A stretch of 40,956 bases of DNA from an uncultured Oscillospiraceae bacterium. Its GTDB lineage: Bacteria > Bacillota > Clostridia > Oscillospirales > Ruminococcaceae. The stretch lies in assembly GCA_949298535.1 (NCBI GenBank), contig CASFXA010000061.1, forward strand, positions 1 to 40,956, given 5' to 3'. Made by a program: the position numbers and the translations under genes. Below are positions 32,279 through 40,229 of this stretch, piece after piece. The first letter of the stretch is position 1; each line of letters begins with the position of its first letter. The notes below the pieces were generated by a model. The model saw nothing but the letters and a program-made list of their open reading frames with translations, did no database searches and was not told where the DNA came from.

Positions 32279-33211
32279 ATGATAAAACCCAGAAAAGTTG
32301 CCATTGTGGGCGTTGGCCATGTGGGCAGTCATGTGGCCTCGGCGCTGGTAACCCAGGGACTGGTCAGCGAACTGGTCCTCATTGATACGGATAAGGCCAA
32401 GGCGGAGGCTCATGGAGCGGATCTGGCGGACACTGTGTGCTGGATGCCCCATTCCGCCAGGGTGTGGGCGGGGGATTACAGCGATTGTGGCGACGCCGAA
32501 CTGATGATTATTGCCGCCAGCGGCCCCATCTTTAAGGAGGACCGCCTGGAAGAGCTGGCAGGCAGTTTGGATACCATGGATGAAATCGCGCCCCACATCC
32601 TGTCCTGCGGCTTTCAGGGCCTTGTGATGGTCATCACCAATCCGGTGGATGTGGTGGCTTCCTACCTTCGCCGGAAGCTGAATTTTGGGCCAAACCGGGT
32701 TTTTGGCAGCGGAACCACCCTGGATTCCGGACGTCTGCGGCGGAATATTGCCCAGGCGTTGGGGGTATCCCCCATGAGCGTGGAGGCTTGGGTGTTGGGA
32801 GAACATGGTGATTCCCAGATGATCCCCTGGAGCAGAGTGACAGTGGGCGGTCAGCCGCTGGATATGGTCCCGGGGGGGCTCCAGCTGGATCGCCAGGATA
32901 TTTGGGAACGGACCATGAAAGCGGGCTGGAGCATTGTGCTGGGAAAAGGCTCCACCGAGTTCGGCATTGGAGCCGCCGCGGCCCAGATCGTCCGGGCCAT
33001 CTTTTTTGATGAAAAGCGAATTCTGCCGGTATCGGTGCTGCTGGAGGATGTTTGTGGCCAAAAGGGAATCCATGCCAGCGTTCCGGTTTGCCTGGGAGCG
33101 TCCGGACCGGAAAAGGTTTGCCTGCCGGTATTGACAGAGGAGGAGAAGCAAGCCTTTATCCGCTCCTGTCAGCGACTGAAGGAATTTGAACCTTTGCTTT
33201 TGAACCGTTAA
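32279..33211 (+). CDS. LDH/MDH-family L-2-hydroxyacid dehydrogenase
   Basis: 310 residues. NAD-binding GVGHVGSHVA (about 11-20) with Asp36 indicating NAD(H). Catalytic set: Arg89 in KEDRLEEL, Asp149 and Arg152 in TTLDSGRLR, and His176 in LGEHGDSQ. All residues for oxidoreduction of 2-oxo/2-hydroxyacids are present. The mobile loop (SGPIFKEDR) differs from true lactate dehydrogenases (QKPGETR) and resembles L-2-hydroxyisocaproate dehydrogenases. The ribosome site is weak (AAGAG). The aminotransferase 24 bp downstream would supply the 2-oxoacid from an amino acid. Lactate dehydrogenase cannot be ruled out. Confidence 0.85.
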   Translation: MIKPRKVAIVGVGHVGSHVASALVTQGLVSELVLIDTDKAKAEAHGADLADTVCWMPHSARVWAGDYSDCGDAELMIIAASGPIFKEDRLEELAGSLDTMDEIAPHILSCGFQGLVMVITNPVDVVASYLRRKLNFGPNRVFGSGTTLDSGRLRRNIAQALGVSPMSVEAWVLGEHGDSQMIPWSRVTVGGQPLDMVPGGLQLDRQDIWERTMKAGWSIVLGKGSTEFGIGAAAAQIVRAIFFDEKRILPVSVLLEDVCGQKGIHASVPVCLGASGPEKVCLPVLTEEEKQAFIRSCQRLKEFEPLLLNR

Positions 33212-33235
33212 ATAATAAAAGGGAGGAAGAAAACC

Positions 33236-34396
33236 ATGCGCTCACCGCTTGTGGCCCGCCGTTACTGGGATGAGGAGCTGAACCCCATGATGACGGTGTT
33301 TGCCAACAAAGGAAAATATGAGGATTTGATCGATCTGAGTATCGGAGATCCGGACATTCCCACCCCTCCGGGGATCATTGAGGCAGCTTTTGCCGATGCC
33401 CGTCAGGGACACACCAAGTATACCGATCCCAGAGGGTACCAGGAACTGCGGGAGGAGATCTGCCGCTTTTATGAGGAGGAATATGGCATCCCGGTGACGC
33501 CGGACCGGGTTTTTGTCACCGCCTCCGGCTGCGCAGCCATGTATTTGGTACTCCAGGCCATCCTCAATGAGGGGGAGGAGGTCCTGATTCCGGAACCCTA
33601 TTTTTCCATCTATCCCGACCAGGTGCGCCTGTGCGGCGGCGTGCCGGTGACCTTTCCCACCTATCAGTCGGAAGGATTCCGCATCGACATTCCCCGGCTG
33701 GAGAAAATCCTCACTCCCCGCACCCGCGCCATGATTCTCAACAGCCCCAACAATCCCAGCGGCGCTTGCCTGACCAGGGAAAACATGGAGGAGATCGCCG
33801 CTTTCTGCAAAGCCCATGATTTGTTGGTGCTGGCAGACGACATCTACACCAACTTCTGTTACCAGCAGCCTTTCAGCCCCATTCTGGCTTTGCCGGGGAT
33901 GGAGGAGCGGACGGTGGTGATCAACAGCTTTTCCAAGAATTTTATTATGACCGGCTTCCGCATCGGCAATATCGTTGCGCCCCCGGAGGTTGCTTCCACC
34001 GTTCAGCGGATCAATGAAAGCGTCATTTATTGTGCGCCCTCCATCTCCCAGCGGGCGGCCCTGTGGGCGCTGCGTCACCGCGCTGAAATTGAGCCGGAAA
34101 TTCTGGAGGTTTTCCGCAGCAGAATCACCGCCGCGGCCACCCAGATGAACGCCATGGAGAAGATGTCGGTGCTGTCCCCCCAGGGAAGTATTTATCTGTT
34201 CCCTGATGTTTCCGCCACAGGGCTGGATAGTATGGAGGTATGCCGCCGGCTGCTGGATGAAGCCCATGTCCTCACCCTGCCGGGAATTGCCTTTGGTTCC
34301 TCGGGGGAGGGGCATCTGCGTGTGGCCTGTACGGTATCGGAGGAAAAGATGGCCCAGGCGCTGGAGCGGATCCATCGCACCGGCTTGTTGGGCTAA
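33236..34396 (+). CDS. Class I/II PLP-dependent aminotransferase
   Basis: 386 residues, AspC/PatA-like fold type I. Ribosome site GGGAGG before the ATG. Seen: DLSIGDPDIPTP, substrate loop YTDPRGYQELR, LNSPNNPSGA (Asn173), DDIYTNF (Asp201, Tyr204) and the PLP lysine Lys234 in NSFSKNFIMTGFRIG, with a C-terminal HLRVACT for the carboxylate-binding Arg. It would convert an amino acid to its 2-oxoacid. Co-transcribed with the 2-hydroxyacid dehydrogenase; the pair suggests transamination plus reduction, regenerating NAD. Substrate (aromatic, branched or other) is unresolved. Confidence 0.9.
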   Translation: MRSPLVARRYWDEELNPMMTVFANKGKYEDLIDLSIGDPDIPTPPGIIEAAFADARQGHTKYTDPRGYQELREEICRFYEEEYGIPVTPDRVFVTASGCAAMYLVLQAILNEGEEVLIPEPYFSIYPDQVRLCGGVPVTFPTYQSEGFRIDIPRLEKILTPRTRAMILNSPNNPSGACLTRENMEEIAAFCKAHDLLVLADDIYTNFCYQQPFSPILALPGMEERTVVINSFSKNFIMTGFRIGNIVAPPEVASTVQRINESVIYCAPSISQRAALWALRHRAEIEPEILEVFRSRITAAATQMNAMEKMSVLSPQGSIYLFPDVSATGLDSMEVCRRLLDEAHVLTLPGIAFGSSGEGHLRVACTVSEEKMAQALERIHRTGLLG

Positions 34397-34515
34397 AGTC
34401 CCGCGGTCCCTCCGGGGATTTTGCCGCCGGGCCGTTCAGGCACGGAACAATGGGAGAACGTCGTTTTTCTCCTCTGCGCGGCCAGCTTTCCCTTTGTTTT
34501 TTACTGAGGATCATC

Positions 34516-34556
34516 AAAAACGGGAGCCCCGACATTTGGTCGGGGCTCCCGTTTTT
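34516..34556. terminator. Perfect bidirectional terminator
   Basis: An 18-bp perfect stem: 34516-34533 (AAAAACGGG...) and 34539-34556 (...CCCGTTTTT), loop of 5. A and T runs in the arms make it active on both strands, ending the aminotransferase unit and the minus-strand transporter operon. Confidence 0.92.
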
Positions 34557-34573
34557 AACAGATCCAATAGAGG

Positions 34574-35443
34574 TCATTTCATGGCAGCCTTGGAGAAGCC
34601 GGTGAGAAGGTACTTTTGCAGCACCACAAACACCACAATGATCGGCAAGACGCCGATTACCGCGCCAGCCATGATTTCATGGTTGTTCATTGTCTGCATA
34701 CCGGCGAAGGTGTTGCGAAGCATTGCCACGCCGATGGCAATGGTGCGGCGGGTTTCATTGGTGGTGACCATCTTGGGCCAGAAGTAGCTGTTCCAGCCGT
34801 CGATGAAGGTGATGATGGTGACGGTAAGAAGAGTGGGCTTGCACATGGGACAGAGGATGCGGAAAATAATGCCGATCCGTCCCATACCGTCCACCTTGGC
34901 CGCTTCCAGATAGCTGTTATCCACCGACATGAAGGTTTGACGGAGCATAAAAATGAAGTAAGCGGAAACGGCGTTGGGGATAATGAGGGCCCAGAAGGTA
35001 TTGATCCACTGCATCCGGGCGCACATGACATAGATGGGAACGAAGGTGACCTGAATGGGAATCATCAGCGCTCCCAGCACCACCAGGAACAGCAGATTTT
35101 TGCCTTTAAAATCACCCTTGGCAAAGCCATAGGCGGCAAAGATGCCGATTCCCAGCTGAAGGGCCATGATGCCGGCGGTAGAGACGATGGTGTTGAAGTA
35201 ATACAGGCCGAAGGGGGCCTTTTCCAGTACATTGAGATAGTTCTCAAAATGCCATTCTTTGGGCCACAGAGTAGGTACTGGTGCCAGCAGCTCCTCGGCA
35301 GATTTCACGGAGGAAATCAGCATCCAGAAGATGGGGAACAGAATCACCAGCGTCACCAAAATCGCCACTGTATACTGGAGGGCGACCAGCAGCCGACGGC
35401 GGAAAACCGCTTTTCTGTGATCGATAAGCAAAGAATCAGTCAT
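34574..35443 (-). CDS. ABC transporter permease (UgpE/MalG type)
   Basis: 289-residue permease; GGGAGGAG upstream of the ATG. N-terminal membrane helix at about 23-46 (YTVAILVTLVILFPIFWMLISS). EAA loop at about 180-203 (EAAKVDGMGRIG...CPMCKP). It has the UgpE-like size and layout and is last in the minus-strand operon, 18 bp behind the other permease. It forms the channel with that partner. No ATPase gene is present. Confidence 0.92.
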   Translation of the reverse strand: MTDSLLIDHRKAVFRRRLLVALQYTVAILVTLVILFPIFWMLISSVKSAEELLAPVPTLWPKEWHFENYLNVLEKAPFGLYYFNTIVSTAGIMALQLGIGIFAAYGFAKGDFKGKNLLFLVVLGALMIPIQVTFVPIYVMCARMQWINTFWALIIPNAVSAYFIFMLRQTFMSVDNSYLEAAKVDGMGRIGIIFRILCPMCKPTLLTVTIITFIDGWNSYFWPKMVTTNETRRTIAIGVAMLRNTFAGMQTMNNHEIMAGAVIGVLPIIVVFVVLQKYLLTGFSKAAMK

Positions 35444-35461
35444 AGGTAGCGCTCCTCCCTG

Positions 35462-36424
35462 TTAAGAATCGTAGTTGACGCTCTTGTTGGACCACTTGAG
35501 GGTGGCGGCGGTGAAGGTGACCAGGATAATAAAGAACACACAGGACACCACAGCAGCGCGGTCGACCCGGAAATCCTTAAAGGCCAGCTCGTAAATCCAG
35601 TGGACCATCACCTGAGTGGAGCCATAGGGACCGCCTTCGGTCATCACGTCCACGGACTGGAAGACCTTCATGGAGGAAATAAAGGTGGTGACAAACAAAA
35701 ACAGTGTAGTGGGAGAAAGCAGAGGAACAGTGATCCGCCAGAACTGCTGGAAGCCATTGGCTCCATCCAGGGAGGCAGCTTCATAATAATCCTGGGAGAT
35801 GCCACGGATGGCGGACAAATAGATCATCATGGCGTAGCCCACGACGCGCCACGATGTAAGCATCAGCACTGATAGCAGCGCTGTTTTTTCCGAAGTTGTC
35901 CACGCCACGCTCTCAAATCCAAACTGGTTGAGAATATAATTGAGGATACCGCTTTCGCCGTTGAGGATCCACAGAAAGACAATGGCGGAGGTAGATACTG
36001 CGATGTATTTGGGCATAAATACGATAGCACGCATTGCGGAAAACGGCTTGGAAATACGATTAAAAAGCAATGCCAGCAGGATGCCGCCTACCAGCGTAAT
36101 AGTCAGCTCGCCCACAGTATATAAGGCGGTTACCTTCATAGATTGCAGGAAGGTTTCCCAACCGGATCCCTGGAACAGCCAGACCCAGTTTTTGGTTCCT
36201 ACATAAGAATAGGTATCTTTAATCAGGTTCCAGTCTGTAAAGCTGATACGAAACAGATCCACAATGGGATAATAGGTGAAGATCACCAGGAAAATCAGGG
36301 CAGGAATGACGCACAGCAGATCCTTGAATTGTTCCATGTGTTTGAGCTTGCTGGGCTTGTTGAAGGGGATTTCCTCCGGCCCGGATTTGCTGAGGGAAAT
36401 ATTCGCCGAAGTGGTCGTCTTCAT
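35462..36424 (-). CDS. ABC transporter permease (UgpA/MalF type)
   Basis: 320-residue permease with a cytoplasmic N-terminal tail of about 30 residues, longer than in the other locus. First helix about 36-58. EAA loop at about 215-238 (EAASLDGANGFQQFW...VPLLSP). GAGGAG lies about 12 nt before the start. It pairs with the permease at 34574-35443 and the UgpB-like lipoprotein upstream. Confidence 0.92.
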   Translation of the reverse strand: MKTTTSANISLSKSGPEEIPFNKPSKLKHMEQFKDLLCVIPALIFLVIFTYYPIVDLFRISFTDWNLIKDTYSYVGTKNWVWLFQGSGWETFLQSMKVTALYTVGELTITLVGGILLALLFNRISKPFSAMRAIVFMPKYIAVSTSAIVFLWILNGESGILNYILNQFGFESVAWTTSEKTALLSVLMLTSWRVVGYAMMIYLSAIRGISQDYYEAASLDGANGFQQFWRITVPLLSPTTLFLFVTTFISSMKVFQSVDVMTEGGPYGSTQVMVHWIYELAFKDFRVDRAAVVSCVFFIILVTFTAATLKWSNKSVNYDS

Positions 36425-36450
36425 GGACTTTCACACTCTCCTCTTTTGAC

Positions 36451-36486
36451 GGGGGAAAAGGCGGCGCAAGCGCCGCCCCTTCCCCC
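36451..36486 (-). promoter_or_regulatory. Intercistronic hairpin after the UgpB-like gene
   Basis: GGGGGAA and GGCGGCG (36451-36457, 36460-36466) pair with CGCCGCC and TTCCCCC (36471-36477, 36480-36486) around the loop CAAG. It lies in the gap between the binding protein and the first permease, as in the first transport operon. It likely lowers permease expression or protects the binding-protein mRNA. Confidence 0.65.
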
Positions 36487-36518
36487 TATGATGCAGACAG
36501 ATCGGTCGGCAGGCTGGA

Positions 36519-37853
36519 TCAGGAATCAGAGAGAACCTCGTTCATTTCTACCACAGCCTTTTGCATATCCGCTGCAATATCGCCATTTTCCAGAATAGAC
36601 TTCGCCATGGTTTCCATCCAGATGTTGGCAAAGCTGCTCCATGCAGGATGCTGAATGCGGGGATTGATGTTATCCAGGTTGTCAAACACAGTCTGGAACG
36701 CGGGCTTCTCAGCCAGGAAGGCCTCGCCTTCCTCGGTGTGGAGGACGGAGTTCCGGGTGGGCATATAGCCGGACTCGGAGGCCCAGATCATGTTGATTTC
36801 TTTGCTGCACAGGAAGGACAGCAGCTTCCAGCCGGCGTTCTTGACTTCCTGGCTGTTCTTGGAGGGGATCAGCAGCACGCAGCCGCCCACCTCGGAATCT
36901 CTGGTGACATCGCCGGGATAGTAGTGCATCCCCACTTCAAAGTCGCAGTTGTCCATGTAGGTGTTGTAGAGGGAAGTGGTGTGCATGACGGAGAAGGTCT
37001 TGCCGTCGATGAAGTTCTGACGCATGATGGAGGAAGCGTCGGTGCCGTAAGCCCAGTAGGCATAGCCCTTATCGCACCACTCTTTGAGCTTCTGAGCGGT
37101 TTCGATAGCCAGATCGCTGTCCAGGTCGGTGGAAACCTGATCGTCATTGACCAGCTTGACGCCTCTGTTGAGGTAGTAGGTCTCAAAATACCACTGATCC
37201 CAGCCGGGGAAGACGGTGGCATAGCGGCCATCCTTGGAAGCAGCTTCCATGAAAGCGTCCATCTCATCCCAGGTCTCAGGGAGGGTGATGCCTTCCTCGT
37301 CCGCCATGGTCTTGTTGTAGAACATGATCTGAGTGGAAATCAGGAAGGGCAGAGCCACCTGCTGGCCGTCATACTGGGTGGAAGCTACCAGACCTTCGCC
37401 GAAGTCATCGATCTCAAAGCCGGTGGCCTCAATGTAGGGATCCAGCACTTCGCACAGACCGGAAGCGCCGTATTCCGCCACGTAGGGGGTGTTGGCAACC
37501 ACCAGAGCGGGCAGGGTATTGCCGGCAGCCTGAGCGGCAATGAGCTTTTCATTCAGTTCGGTGTAGCTGCCTTGATAGATGGCGTTGACCTTGATGTTGG
37601 GGTTCTGAGCCTCAAACTCCGCTACAACCTTGTCGATGGTCTCAGCATACTGGGATTCCTGAGCGTGCCACCACTCGATTTCGATGGGCTCGGTGACCTC
37701 GAACTGGTCCGCTGTGGGAGCGCCGCCATCAGCGCCGGACAGAGCGGGGGAAGAAGACGAAGCCGGAGCCGTTCCGGTACTGCCGCCGCTGCATCCAGCC
37801 AGAGCGGTCAGAGACAAAGCAGCAGCCAATACAATAGCCAATACTTTTTTCAT
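36519..37853 (-). CDS. UgpB-like ABC transporter substrate-binding lipoprotein
   Basis: 444 residues; AAGGAG upstream of the ATG. Lipobox LAGC with Cys21, then a Ser/Gly/Ala-rich linker to about 50. The mature start IEIEWWHAQESQYAETIDKVVAEFEAQNPNIKVNAIYQGSYTELNEKL follows the pattern of UgpB, as do SGYMPTR and the PALVVANTPYVAEYGASG stretch. UgpB proteins bind glycerol 3-phosphate or glycerophosphodiesters. The nearby phosphodiesterase supports this. Other carbohydrate ligands remain possible because the fold is shared by all family 1 binding proteins. Confidence 0.85.
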   Translation of the reverse strand: MKKVLAIVLAAALSLTALAGCSGGSTGTAPASSSSPALSGADGGAPTADQFEVTEPIEIEWWHAQESQYAETIDKVVAEFEAQNPNIKVNAIYQGSYTELNEKLIAAQAAGNTLPALVVANTPYVAEYGASGLCEVLDPYIEATGFEIDDFGEGLVASTQYDGQQVALPFLISTQIMFYNKTMADEEGITLPETWDEMDAFMEAASKDGRYATVFPGWDQWYFETYYLNRGVKLVNDDQVSTDLDSDLAIETAQKLKEWCDKGYAYWAYGTDASSIMRQNFIDGKTFSVMHTTSLYNTYMDNCDFEVGMHYYPGDVTRDSEVGGCVLLIPSKNSQEVKNAGWKLLSFLCSKEINMIWASESGYMPTRNSVLHTEEGEAFLAEKPAFQTVFDNLDNINPRIQHPAWSSFANIWMETMAKSILENGDIAADMQKAVVEMNEVLSDS

Positions 37854-37946
37854 GTTTTCTACTCCTTTTTTAAACTCTCCTTTTGCGATCTATATAACGG
37901 CAGTGTGATTTTGCCGCCATATACCAACACCGTTTACTTAAAATTT

Positions 37947-37961
37947 TTGACGGACCGTCAA
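37947..37961. promoter_or_regulatory. Palindrome before the UgpB-like gene
   Basis: TTGACGG-A-CCGTCAA, perfect 7-bp arms. It lies in the 126-bp gap between the TIM-barrel gene and the binding-protein gene. It could be an operator, or with CACTGA-AAAC-TCAGTG (37970-37985) at the stop codon of the upstream gene, part of an mRNA structure. Confidence 0.45.
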
Positions 37962-37979
37962 TTCCGTCTCACTGAAAAC

Positions 37980-38771
37980 TCAGTGAAAAAACTCCCCTTC
38001 CAGCAGCTCTTTTCCCCGACGCAGTTTTTCCACAGGGATGCCCATATTATATTCCAGGGTAAGGTTCAGCTCCCGCCCCGTATCCCGAATAGCCTGGAAC
38101 AGCTCCGGCCAGTTTATGGTACCCTCCCCGATGGGAAGATGGCTGTCTGCGGTGCCGTTGTTGTCGTGAATATGCAGCGCGCAAAGATTTTCCCGTACTC
38201 CCAGCAGCAGCTGCCGAAGATTCCAGCCGTTCATATGGGCGTGACCGACATCGATGATGGTTCCAGCCCCTGCCGGAAGTGCCTGACAGAAGGCGATGAA
38301 TTCCTCCATGGTATACAGGGAAGTTTTGCGGGTTCCCACATTTTCCATCAGCAGGCGGACTTTCCACGGCGCGCTGCATTCCAGCAGCTCCTTTGTGGCT
38401 TCCAGCACCCGTTGGCGCCCCACTTCCTTGCTGAAGCAATCAGCGTAGCAAAAGCCGGGATGAATAATCACCTGATCCGCGCCCAGCTGCCCTGCGAAAC
38501 GGATGGTTTCCCGATAGGTCTCCACTGCGGCGCGGCGCATATGCCAATTGCCGCTGGTGAGATTGATGTCCCAGACCGGCGTGTGTACAGAATAGCTGAC
38601 CGGTTTGCTCTTCAGTTCTGGAATCAACTGATCCATCCGCTGATGAAAACAGTCCCATCCGGTGCCGTCCAGCATCAGCTCCACACATTCGGCCCCGCCG
38701 GAAATCAGCCGGTCCACATTTTCTCCCGGGGTTCCCCCCAATACGCACAATTCCGAATATACAATCTTCAT
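37980..38771 (-). CDS. Sugar phosphate isomerase/epimerase (AP endonuclease 2-type TIM barrel)
   Basis: 263 residues from the ATG at 38769-38771, with AGGA 8 nt upstream; the in-frame ATG 15 bases earlier has no site. It is a xylose-isomerase-like TIM barrel. Metal- and substrate-site segments: YSVHTPVWD, VIIHPG, LLMENVG (Glu), IIDVGHAH (Asp, His), CALHIHDNNG (His), SHLPIGEGTINW and LTLEYN (Glu). Members epimerise sugars or act on keto-sugars and inosose. It is the first gene of the minus operon with the transporter, so it likely acts on the imported compound or a product of it. Exact reaction unknown. Confidence 0.82.
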   Translation of the reverse strand: MKIVYSELCVLGGTPGENVDRLISGGAECVELMLDGTGWDCFHQRMDQLIPELKSKPVSYSVHTPVWDINLTSGNWHMRRAAVETYRETIRFAGQLGADQVIIHPGFCYADCFSKEVGRQRVLEATKELLECSAPWKVRLLMENVGTRKTSLYTMEEFIAFCQALPAGAGTIIDVGHAHMNGWNLRQLLLGVRENLCALHIHDNNGTADSHLPIGEGTINWPELFQAIRDTGRELNLTLEYNMGIPVEKLRRGKELLEGEFFH

Positions 38772-38848
38772 GGATTCATTCCTCATTAAATCAAAAAGGC
38801 AGAATAAAAGTCAAGTTCCAATTAAAAATTTTAATAACCTTTTACCTT

Positions 38849-38901
38849 TAATTTACTGGATTTTTACTTTGCAAATTCTCCAGTCACTTTCAAGTAAATT
38901 A
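38849..38901. promoter_or_regulatory. Paired half-site inverted repeat, candidate LacI operator region
   Basis: TAATTTACT (38849-38857) and AGTAAATTA (38893-38901) are perfect inverted copies with 35 bp between. The second copy overlaps the minus-strand -10 box. A further near palindrome, ATTAAAA-A-TTTTAAT, is at 38821-38835. The divergent LacI protein is the likely binder. The AT-rich background makes chance matches more probable. Confidence 0.45.
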
Positions 38902-38925
38902 TATCAGCCGTCCATTTTAAGTCAA
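38898..38925 (-). promoter_or_regulatory. Promoter of the isomerase-transporter operon
   Basis: On the minus strand: TTGACT (complement of 38920-38925), 16-bp spacer, TATAAT (complement of 38898-38903). The leader to the isomerase start would be about 120 nt. Confidence 0.75.
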
Positions 38926-39007
38926 TACTTTTTTCATATTTTAGTTATTTTTAGGCAAAATGCTGCATAATTACGGAGATCTTTCTGCATAGAGATGAAA
39001 AAACTCC

Positions 39008-39036
39008 TTGCCTTTTTGCTGTTCATTGACTATAAT
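39008..39036 (+). promoter_or_regulatory. Promoter of the LacI regulator gene
   Basis: TTGCCT (39008-39013), 17-bp spacer, TATAAT (39031-39036). Start near 39043, followed by an AT-rich leader with TGAAAT/ATTTCA arms (39042-39047, 39058-39063) and AGGAGGG. Confidence 0.7.
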
Positions 39037-39079
39037 TTAAATGAAATACAAATTAAAATTTCAACGCAGGAGGGATACC

Positions 39080-40153
39080 ATGAACAAAACTAGCAGGCCG
39101 ACATTGTCTCAGGTAGCTAATCTTGCCGGGGTTTCCACCTCCGCTGTTTCCTTGATTCTCAATCAAAAGGACGGCGTGTCCTTTTCGCCGGAGACCATTC
39201 ACCGGGTCCATCATGCTGCGGCACAGCTGGGGTATTCGGTGAAGGGAACCAAGGCTTCCCGGGGGGGCTTGTTGGATGACCACACCATTATTGTTCTGGT
39301 GCCCACGCCCATCAGCCCTTATTACGCCACGCTGGTACAGTCCATCGATCAATCGGCCCGGAGCGAAGGGTTTGAAACGGTGGTTTACTATACTTACCGG
39401 GATCCAAAGCGGGAAAACTGTATGATTACCTTATTGCAGAAAACGCCGGTGGCGGGGGTCATTTTCACGATGGCGCCCCAGGCTGCGGAACCGGTGGAGG
39501 CTCTCAACAGAACAGTGCCGGTGGTTGTGATTGGAGACCGGGACCGCACACTGGATGTGGATATGGTGGAGACTCGGAATTTCATTGCCGGAGTGATGAT
39601 TGCGCGGCATCTGATCCAGCTGGGCCACACCCATATCGCCTATATCTCCACCACCCTCAACAGCGTCAATACCGCCCGTACCCAGCGGCTGGAAGGCTTG
39701 CAGCAAACCTTTCGGGAGGAATGTCCGGAGGGGTACATTTTGGTTCGCTCCCGGGATATTTCTCCCACGGAGGAGCTGAATACCCCTCTGGTGGAACATC
39801 AGGTGGGGTTCCAGCTTTGTCAGGAATGTTTGGCCGATCCTCAGCTGACAGCCTTTGTGGCGGTCAACGATATGGTGGCCTATGGGGTGATGGACTGCCT
39901 GCTTTCCAATGGTCACCGCATCCCGCAGGATTACAGCGTCTGCGCCTTCGACAACAATTTTCCCTCCCGGATGACGGCGGTTTCCCTGACCACAGTGGAC
40001 AGTCATATCGAGGATAAGGGACACAATGCGTTCGATATGCTGCACACCAAGATCAGCCAGGCCCCCGGAGACGCCCCTGGCTATATCACCCGGATTGAGT
40101 ATCCCCATCAGCTGATTGTGCGGGACTCCACGGCGCCGCCCAGAAAAGTTTAA
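39080..40153 (+). CDS. LacI family transcriptional regulator
   Basis: 357 residues from the ATG at 39080 with AGGAGGG 5 nt upstream; an in-frame ATG at 39041 falls at the predicted transcription start and is rejected. The helix-turn-helix is TLSQVANLAGVSTSAVSLILN (about 7-27), with the hinge region to about 60. The periplasmic-binding-like effector domain covers about 70-345, with VIGDRDRTLDVDMVETRN, AYISTTLNSVNTARTQRLEGL and FVAVNDMVAYGVMDCLLSNGHRIPQDYSVCAFDN, all typical. It is divergent from the isomerase-transporter operon and probably represses it and perhaps itself. A glycerophosphodiester phosphodiesterase gene follows after 76 bp. Confidence 0.93.
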   Translation: MNKTSRPTLSQVANLAGVSTSAVSLILNQKDGVSFSPETIHRVHHAAAQLGYSVKGTKASRGGLLDDHTIIVLVPTPISPYYATLVQSIDQSARSEGFETVVYYTYRDPKRENCMITLLQKTPVAGVIFTMAPQAAEPVEALNRTVPVVVIGDRDRTLDVDMVETRNFIAGVMIARHLIQLGHTHIAYISTTLNSVNTARTQRLEGLQQTFREECPEGYILVRSRDISPTEELNTPLVEHQVGFQLCQECLADPQLTAFVAVNDMVAYGVMDCLLSNGHRIPQDYSVCAFDNNFPSRMTAVSLTTVDSHIEDKGHNAFDMLHTKISQAPGDAPGYITRIEYPHQLIVRDSTAPPRKV

Positions 40154-40229
40154 TTTGTTTTCCTGCGGGGAGGATTCTCCGCTGCTGTCATAGGACAGAA
40201 AATTCAAAAAGGAAAGAAAGGTCTTGTTT

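Noticed and set aside
36561-38789. A 742-codon plus-strand frame over the UgpB-like and isomerase genes
   Set aside because: It is antisense to two well-supported genes with signal peptide and catalytic motifs, and itself has none.
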